A stretch of DNA of 64,000 bases from Brotaphodocola sp003480315 (GTDB lineage: Bacteria; Bacillota; Clostridia; Lachnospirales; Lachnospiraceae). Of this stretch, positions 60,123 to 64,000 are shown piece after piece. The translations under genes and the position numbers were made by a program. Each line of letters begins with the position of its first letter. Position 1 is the first letter of the stretch. The stretch lies in the NCBI RefSeq assembly GCF_964246085.1, contig NZ_CAXTPD010000001.1; one strand, written 5' to 3'. The notes beneath the pieces were generated by a model. That model was given only the letters and a program-made list of their open reading frames with translations. It was not told the DNA's origin and did not search any database.

Positions 60123-61043
60123 ATGAAGAACGTAACACTGGTTGTCATGGCAGCAGGAATTGGCAGCCGTTTTGGTGGCGGTATCAAGCAGCTGGAGCCG
60201 GTCGGCCCGAATGGTGAGATCATCATGGATTATTCTATCCATGATGCCTTAGAGGCAGGCTGTAACAAAGTGGTTTTCATTATCCGCAAGGATATCGAAG
60301 AGGATTTTAAGGAGATTATTGGAAAGCGGATTGAGAAACTGGTGCCGGTAGAATATGCATACCAGTCTGTAGATGAGCTTCCGGGCGGCCGCAGGAATAC
60401 CTGGGGCAGAACGAAGCCGTGGGGAACCGGTCAGGCGGTTCTGTGTGTCAGGGATCTGGTGAAGGAACCGTTTATTGTGATCAATGCGGATGACTATTAC
60501 GGAAAAGAGGCCTTCGTAAAGCTCTATCAGTATATGACTACGGAAATGGATACAGAAAATCCGGTTTACGATATCTGCATGGCAGGGTTCATCCTTTCCA
60601 ATACGTTAAGTGATAATGGCGGTGTGACCCGTGGTGTCTGCTCTGTGGACGCAAATGGCTATTTACAGCGAGTAACAGAAACTTACGAGATTCAGATGAA
60701 GGCTGGTGTGCTGACAGCCTGTGATGAGCAGAAACAGCCGGTTTCCGTGAGTGAAGACCAGCATGTATCTATGAATATGTGGGGACTGCCACCGAGATTT
60801 CTGGAGATGCTGGAGGATGGGTTTGCCGGATTTCTGGATAGCCTTGGGGACGATGCCATGAAGGCAGAGTATCTGCTTCCGAAGATCATTGATAAGCTTC
60901 TGGCAGAGAAGAAGGCTCGTGTGAAGGTTCTGGAGACCGGAGACCGCTGGTTTGGCGTCACCTATAAAGAGGACAAGCAGGTTGTGGTGGATTCCATTCA
61001 GGCGCTGATTCAGCAAGGCGTTTATAAGGAAAAATTATTTTAA
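60123..61043 (+). CDS. Sugar-phosphate nucleotidyltransferase family protein
   Basis: A 306-aa nucleotidyltransferase: VTLVVMAAGIGSRFGGGIKQLEPVGPNG (signature GxGSRxxxx K, residues ~9-26), FIVINADDYYGKEAF (metal site ~119-132) and MNMWGLPPRFLEML. GC content and codon use return to the housekeeping style here, unlike the AT-rich genes before. It would activate a sugar or alditol phosphate for the polysaccharide locus; the sugar is unknown. The pairing with glf (16 nt gap) suggests a precursor supply unit. Confidence 0.82.
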   Translation: MKNVTLVVMAAGIGSRFGGGIKQLEPVGPNGEIIMDYSIHDALEAGCNKVVFIIRKDIEEDFKEIIGKRIEKLVPVEYAYQSVDELPGGRRNTWGRTKPWGTGQAVLCVRDLVKEPFIVINADDYYGKEAFVKLYQYMTTEMDTENPVYDICMAGFILSNTLSDNGGVTRGVCSVDANGYLQRVTETYEIQMKAGVLTACDEQKQPVSVSEDQHVSMNMWGLPPRFLEMLEDGFAGFLDSLGDDAMKAEYLLPKIIDKLLAEKKARVKVLETGDRWFGVTYKEDKQVVVDSIQALIQQGVYKEKLF

Positions 61044-61059
61044 GCAGGAGGATATGACA

Positions 61060-62175
61060 ATGTACGATTATCTGGTAGTAGGAGCCGGTCTTTACGGCGC
61101 GGTATTTGCGCATGAGGCAAAGAAACATGGAAAGTCTGTTCTGGTGATTGATAAGCGCCCGAATATTGCAGGCAATGTTTATACCGAGGATGTGGAAAAA
61201 ATCCATGTGCACAAGTATGGCGCACATATTTTCCATACCAATAACCGCAAGGTCTGGGAGTATGTGAACCAGTTTGCAGAGTTCAACCGTTTTACAAACT
61301 CTCCGGTAGCAAATTATCATGGGGAGTTATATTCTCTGCCGTTCAATATGTATACCTTCAACAAGATGTGGGGCGTTGTGACACCGGAAGAGGCTGCAGC
61401 GAAGATTGAGGAGCAGAAGAAGGCTGCAGGCATTACCGAGCCGAAGAACCTGGAGGAGCAGGCTATCAGCCTGATCGGTACCGATATTTATGAGAAGCTG
61501 GTAAAAGGTTATACGGAGAAGCAGTGGGGCAGACCGTGCTCCGAGCTTCCGGCATTTATCATCAAGCGTCTGCCGGTTCGCCTTACCTTTGATAACAACT
61601 ATTTCAATGCGTTATATCAGGGCATTCCGATGGGCGGCTACACGAAGATGGTTGCCAATATGCTGGAGGGCATTGAGGTGAAGCTTGGTGTGGATTATCT
61701 GGCCGAAAAGGAAGTCTACGACAAACTGGCTGAGAAAGTCATTTATACCGGAGCAATTGACGCATATTTTGATTTCGAGCTTGGCGCATTGGAGTACCGT
61801 TCCGTACGCTTTGAGACAGAGCTTTTGGACAAGCCGAATTTCCAGGGTAATGCGGCTGTAAACTATACCGACGCAGAGACACCGTGGACCCGTATCATTG
61901 AGCATAAGTGGTTTGAGTTCGGCAAGGATGACGAGGGCAATGAGATTCCGAAGACGGTGATCAGTCGTGAGTACAGCTCCGAGTGGAAGCCGGGAGATGA
62001 GCCGTATTATCCGGTCAATGATGAGAAGAACGGAAATCTCTATGCAGAATACAAAAAGCTGGCAGAGCAGGAAAAGAAGATCGTATTCGGCGGTCGCCTG
62101 GGTGAGTATAAGTATTATGATATGGATGCAGTGATTGCCTCCGCATTGGATATGTGCGATAAGGAACTGGCCTGA
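61060..62175 (+). CDS. glf: UDP-galactopyranose mutase
   Basis: A 371-aa flavoenzyme: MYDYLVVGAGLYGAVFAHEA (FAD-binding GxGxxG), IDKRPNIAGNVYTED, VHKYGAHIFHTNNRKVWEYVNQF, the LVKGYTEKQWGRPCSELP loop, and YTDAETPWTRIIEHKWF. ATG 61060 is preferred over 61054 because the GGAGG is only 2 nt from the latter. It interconverts UDP-galactopyranose and UDP-galactofuranose, giving the donor for the GlfT2-like enzyme at 51886-53694. It is last in the polysaccharide locus, and no clear intrinsic terminator follows. Confidence 0.97.
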   Translation: MYDYLVVGAGLYGAVFAHEAKKHGKSVLVIDKRPNIAGNVYTEDVEKIHVHKYGAHIFHTNNRKVWEYVNQFAEFNRFTNSPVANYHGELYSLPFNMYTFNKMWGVVTPEEAAAKIEEQKKAAGITEPKNLEEQAISLIGTDIYEKLVKGYTEKQWGRPCSELPAFIIKRLPVRLTFDNNYFNALYQGIPMGGYTKMVANMLEGIEVKLGVDYLAEKEVYDKLAEKVIYTGAIDAYFDFELGALEYRSVRFETELLDKPNFQGNAAVNYTDAETPWTRIIEHKWFEFGKDDEGNEIPKTVISREYSSEWKPGDEPYYPVNDEKNGNLYAEYKKLAEQEKKIVFGGRLGEYKYYDMDAVIASALDMCDKELA

Positions 62176-62258
62176 TTACGGCTGTTTTTTCAAGGCATAT
62201 TACATTTTTTTAACATTTATCTTAGTGTAAAGTCATAAAATCTTCACTTTTCAGATAG

Positions 62259-62287
62259 TTGTAGAGAACTTTGATTTATGGTATGCT
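62259..62287 (+). promoter_or_regulatory. Promoter of small wall-binding gene
   Basis: TTGTAG (62259-62264), 17-bp spacer, TATGCT (62282-62287). Confidence 0.5.
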
Positions 62288-62368
62288 TCTATATGTTAAG
62301 AAAAGTATATGACGAAAAGTTTCATTGACGATCATGAAAAGGAAAATTACATTGGAGGTAAATTCAAT

Positions 62369-63364
62369 ATGAGAAAGAAAGCACTTGGTATTGCGGCAGT
62401 TGCAGCTGCTATGACCTTATCTACCGGTATCACCGCATTTGCAGCAGGCTGGGTAACAGAGAGTACCCCATACGGTGATAAGCAGAAATATGTGTACGAT
62501 AACGGCAACTGGCCGTCTGGCAACTGGTTTACCGATCCGGATACCCAGCTGGTTTATCATCTGGATCCGGATGGCTACCGCATGACAGATACTACGGTAG
62601 ATGGCTACTGGCTGAATTCCGAGGGAGTACGTCAGGAAAAGTCCCAGGAAGATATCGATCGTGAGAACAGAGAAGCGGCAAAGAAGGCAAGCAAGCCGAA
62701 TCCGGGTAAGTCTGTTGCAGCAGCAAAGGTTGCAGCATCTGAAGCAAAAGATAAGAATGCGGCAGTCAGCACAATCCGCAGAAGCTACATTTCTGAGTTA
62801 AAGGTGATCATCAACAAGATTACGAAGACACTTGCTGCAGCACGTACAGATAACTCTGTGCAGATTCTAACCACTGAGGATAATCTGGAAGTATCCCGTA
62901 CCTTCCACGACAGCAATTCCGGAGATTTTTATAAATTCAGCATGTGGAACAGTGCGAAAGATAAGGCAAACGCAGTAGATCTTGTTTATGTCTACGATGC
63001 AGCTCCGGAGGCAGACCGTAATCTGTACAACACTGCATATGAGCAGAGCGTAGTTGCAGCATTGGGCGACACGGAAGGTAAGGCAGTGACCGATTATGTA
63101 CAGGGACAGCGCGAACAGGGCGTTACCAATCTGACTCGTGAAGGCAAGACCGACAGCGGCAACAGCTATTCCCTGACCTATAAGAACAATAAGATCCAGA
63201 TCAGCGTAACCTGCAGCGAGGTAACTGAGGATGATCAGACAGAGGAAGCATCTACTGAAACCGCAGCAAAAGAAGAAGCAGCTCCGGTAGTAACCTCTAA
63301 GACTATTACCGTGGGTGCAGCTGCGACAACAGCAGAGGAGAATACAGAGGCAGCAGCTGAGTAG
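62369..63364 (+). CDS. Secreted protein with N-terminal cell-wall-binding-type repeats
   Basis: A 331-aa protein starting MRKKALGIAAVAAAMTLSTG at ATG 62369 behind TTGGAGG. After the signal peptide (to AFAA) come two degenerate wall-binding repeats (GWVTESTPYGDKQKYVYDNGNW; NWFTDPDTQLVYHLDPDGYRMTDTTVDGYWLNSEGVRQ). A Lys/Ala-rich linker, a ~150-residue globular part (RRSYISELKVIINKITKTL...; a candidate unknown domain) and an Ala/Glu/Thr-rich acidic tail (TEEASTETAAKEEA...) follow. No enzyme motif is seen. The short repeat part would bind weakly or to a different polymer than proteins A/B. Confidence 0.75.
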   Translation: MRKKALGIAAVAAAMTLSTGITAFAAGWVTESTPYGDKQKYVYDNGNWPSGNWFTDPDTQLVYHLDPDGYRMTDTTVDGYWLNSEGVRQEKSQEDIDRENREAAKKASKPNPGKSVAAAKVAASEAKDKNAAVSTIRRSYISELKVIINKITKTLAAARTDNSVQILTTEDNLEVSRTFHDSNSGDFYKFSMWNSAKDKANAVDLVYVYDAAPEADRNLYNTAYEQSVVAALGDTEGKAVTDYVQGQREQGVTNLTREGKTDSGNSYSLTYKNNKIQISVTCSEVTEDDQTEEASTETAAKEEAAPVVTSKTITVGAAATTAEENTEAAAE

Positions 63365-63389
63365 TAATTAAAAAGAATAATTGAAAATG

Positions 63390-63437
63390 AAAAATCTGGC
63401 CGACAGAGTTCATGCTCTGTCGGCCAGATTTTTTATA
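63390..63437 (+). terminator. Strong terminator after small wall-binding gene
   Basis: A perfect 19-bp stem (63390-63408 with 63415-63433), 6-nt loop, and T-run. It is followed by two more hairpins: CGTGCGCC/GGCGCACG (63441-63460) and CCGGTCAC/GTGACCGG (about 63508-63529). Confidence 0.9.
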
Positions 63438-63580
63438 TAACGTGCGCCTAGCGGCGCACGTTTCTAACGTAAGCGCTTAAATTTTAGCCGCTGATATAAA
63501 AATTCCCGGTCACCTTTCAGTGACCGGAGTACCTTGACAATTCATATACGATTATTGCTGGTTTGCCTCATCTGCCCGCT

Positions 63581-63703
63581 GTGCGATTTCCGCTTTGACA
63601 GATGAGTATTCCGGGCGATTCTGAACCGCCGTTCCGGCGCCGCAGTACCGCAGTTCCGTTTTTGGTGATACCGCGATTCCGGGAATCGGATACTGTGGTT
63701 CCG
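63581..63703 (+). repeat. Periodic TTCCG repeat array at IS21-type left end
   Basis: Six TTCCG motifs end at 63592, 63613, 63636, 63658, 63681 and 63703 (spacing 21-23 bp). The last four share an extended ACCGCNGTTCCG-like 12-mer: 63625-63636, 63647-63658, 63670-63681, 63692-63703. Two-helical-turn spacing places them on one face of the DNA. IS21-family ends carry multiple transposase-binding repeats, so these are probably IstA sites. Exact IS terminus not determined. Confidence 0.7.
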
Positions 63704-63780
63704 GTCGGATGATACCATTTCCTTTATAATGAATTCATACGCTTTGCAGCGTAAATTCATTACGAAGGAGGTCACCATTT

Positions 63781-64000
63781 ATGACCAAGTATCGTGAGAT
63801 CATCCGGCTTGCCGGATTGAATCTCAGCCAAACCAACATTGCCCTTAGCTGCAATGCATCCAAGACAACTGTCAACAAGGTGCTGAAGGCAGCCAGAGAG
63901 CAAAATCTTGTCTGGCCCCTGGATCCTAAACTCAGCGATCCAGTCTTAGGCAAGTTGCTTTTCCCTGAAGTGAAGGCAAAGCCAGCCACTTCAAAGCGGA
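63781..64000 (+). CDS. istA: IS21-family transposase IstA, 3'-truncated by window edge
   Basis: The first 73 codons (MTKYREIIRLAGLNLSQTNIA) show the N-terminal helix-turn-helix of IstA: NLSQTNIALSCNASKTTVNKVLKAA, then LDPKLSDPVLGKLLFP. ATG 63781 has AAGGAGG upstream. The DDE catalytic core and the IstB helper would lie beyond the window. The start context (periodic repeats and a TTTATAAT -10 region near 63722-63729) fits an intact left end. Confidence 0.8.
   Translation, partial: MTKYREIIRLAGLNLSQTNIALSCNASKTTVNKVLKAAREQNLVWPLDPKLSDPVLGKLLFPEVKAKPATSKR
63781..64000 (+). mobile_element. IS21-type insertion sequence, left part
   Basis: Includes the repeat array at 63581-63703 and the start of the transposase. 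The outer boundary is probably between 63535 and 63581 but no terminal inverted repeat can be tested, because the other end is outside the window. Confidence 0.65.

Noticed and set aside
63535..63563. Promoter TTGACA at 63535
   Set aside because: No acceptable -10 at 16-18 bp; probably chance in the region before the insertion sequence.

Overview
The window looks like chromosome of a Clostridia (Firmicutes) bacterium, most likely a Lachnospiraceae gut anaerobe. The evidence is the ribosomal/secE-nusG gene order, strong AGGAGG ribosome sites, a short rho-independent-terminator style, class B sortase, many cell-wall-binding-repeat proteins and the LeuA, Rho and RF1 variants. This assignment rests on family resemblance only; no 16S rRNA or other phylogenetic marker RNA is present.

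Layout. (1) 1-3.8 kb: the right end of a mobile element (large serine recombinase) abuts the last ~40 codons of a mannose-family PTS IIC gene, followed by intact PTS IID and a serine hydrolase. (2) 3.9-7.5 kb: rpmG-secE-nusG-rplK-rplA and rplJ-rplL, with two L1-binding-site mimics and an L10 leader. (3) 7.5-16.5 kb: cold-shock protein, LysR regulator, polysaccharide deacetylase, rarA, rho, rpmE, a DUF1385 protein, prmC and prfA. (4) 16.6-23.9 kb: class B sortase, dTDP-rhamnose genes rfbA-rfbB-rfbD (no rfbC), glmM, and leuA behind a long structured leader. (5) 24-35.4 kb: surface-protein island, with a cell-wall-binding protein, a three-domain HTH / phosphocholine cytidylyltransferase / choline kinase fusion, and two convergent paralogous cell-wall-binding genes (A at 27.4 kb, B at 35.3 kb). 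A tyrosine recombinase and two AAA-ATPase/PD-(D/E)XK genes, one of them broken, lie between A and B. (6) 35.7-62.2 kb: a large cell-surface polysaccharide locus with a polymerase/ligase-like protein, a polyprenyl-phosphate sugar transferase, many GT2 enzymes, an ABC exporter, a pyruvyltransferase-GT2 fusion, GT-C membrane enzymes, an LTA-synthase-like protein, a diacylglycerol kinase, a GlfT2-like galactofuranosyltransferase, GtrB/GtrA, a nucleotidyltransferase and UDP-galactopyranose mutase. An AT-rich four-gene accessory module (56.9-60.1 kb) with an ATPase and a possible nuclease sits inside it. (7) 62.3-64 kb: another small cell-wall-binding protein, then the start of an IS21-type insertion sequence with a periodic array of TTCCG motifs.

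The most interesting structure is at 27354-35419. Genes A and B begin with an exactly matching 197-bp inverted repeat covering the -10 box, the 5' UTR and the first ~34 codons. The repeat ends inside the -35 hexamer. On the A side the flank completes TTGATA (17-bp spacer, TATAAT); on the B side the flank gives TCAATA. A cluster of TTTCG direct repeats lies only outside A. With a tyrosine recombinase encoded inside the segment and an inverted-arm core (GAATTT-CGTAGC-AAATTC) in both repeats, this reads as an invertible expression-site system. Flipping the ~8-kb segment would exchange which surface protein is joined to the complete promoter. This is inferred from sequence and has not been shown.

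Functionally the window is mostly envelope biology: dTDP-rhamnose, UDP-galactofuranose, polysaccharide assembly and export, phosphoglycerol-type modification with diacylglycerol recycling, possible phosphocholine decoration, sortase, and wall-binding surface proteins that may be phase variable.
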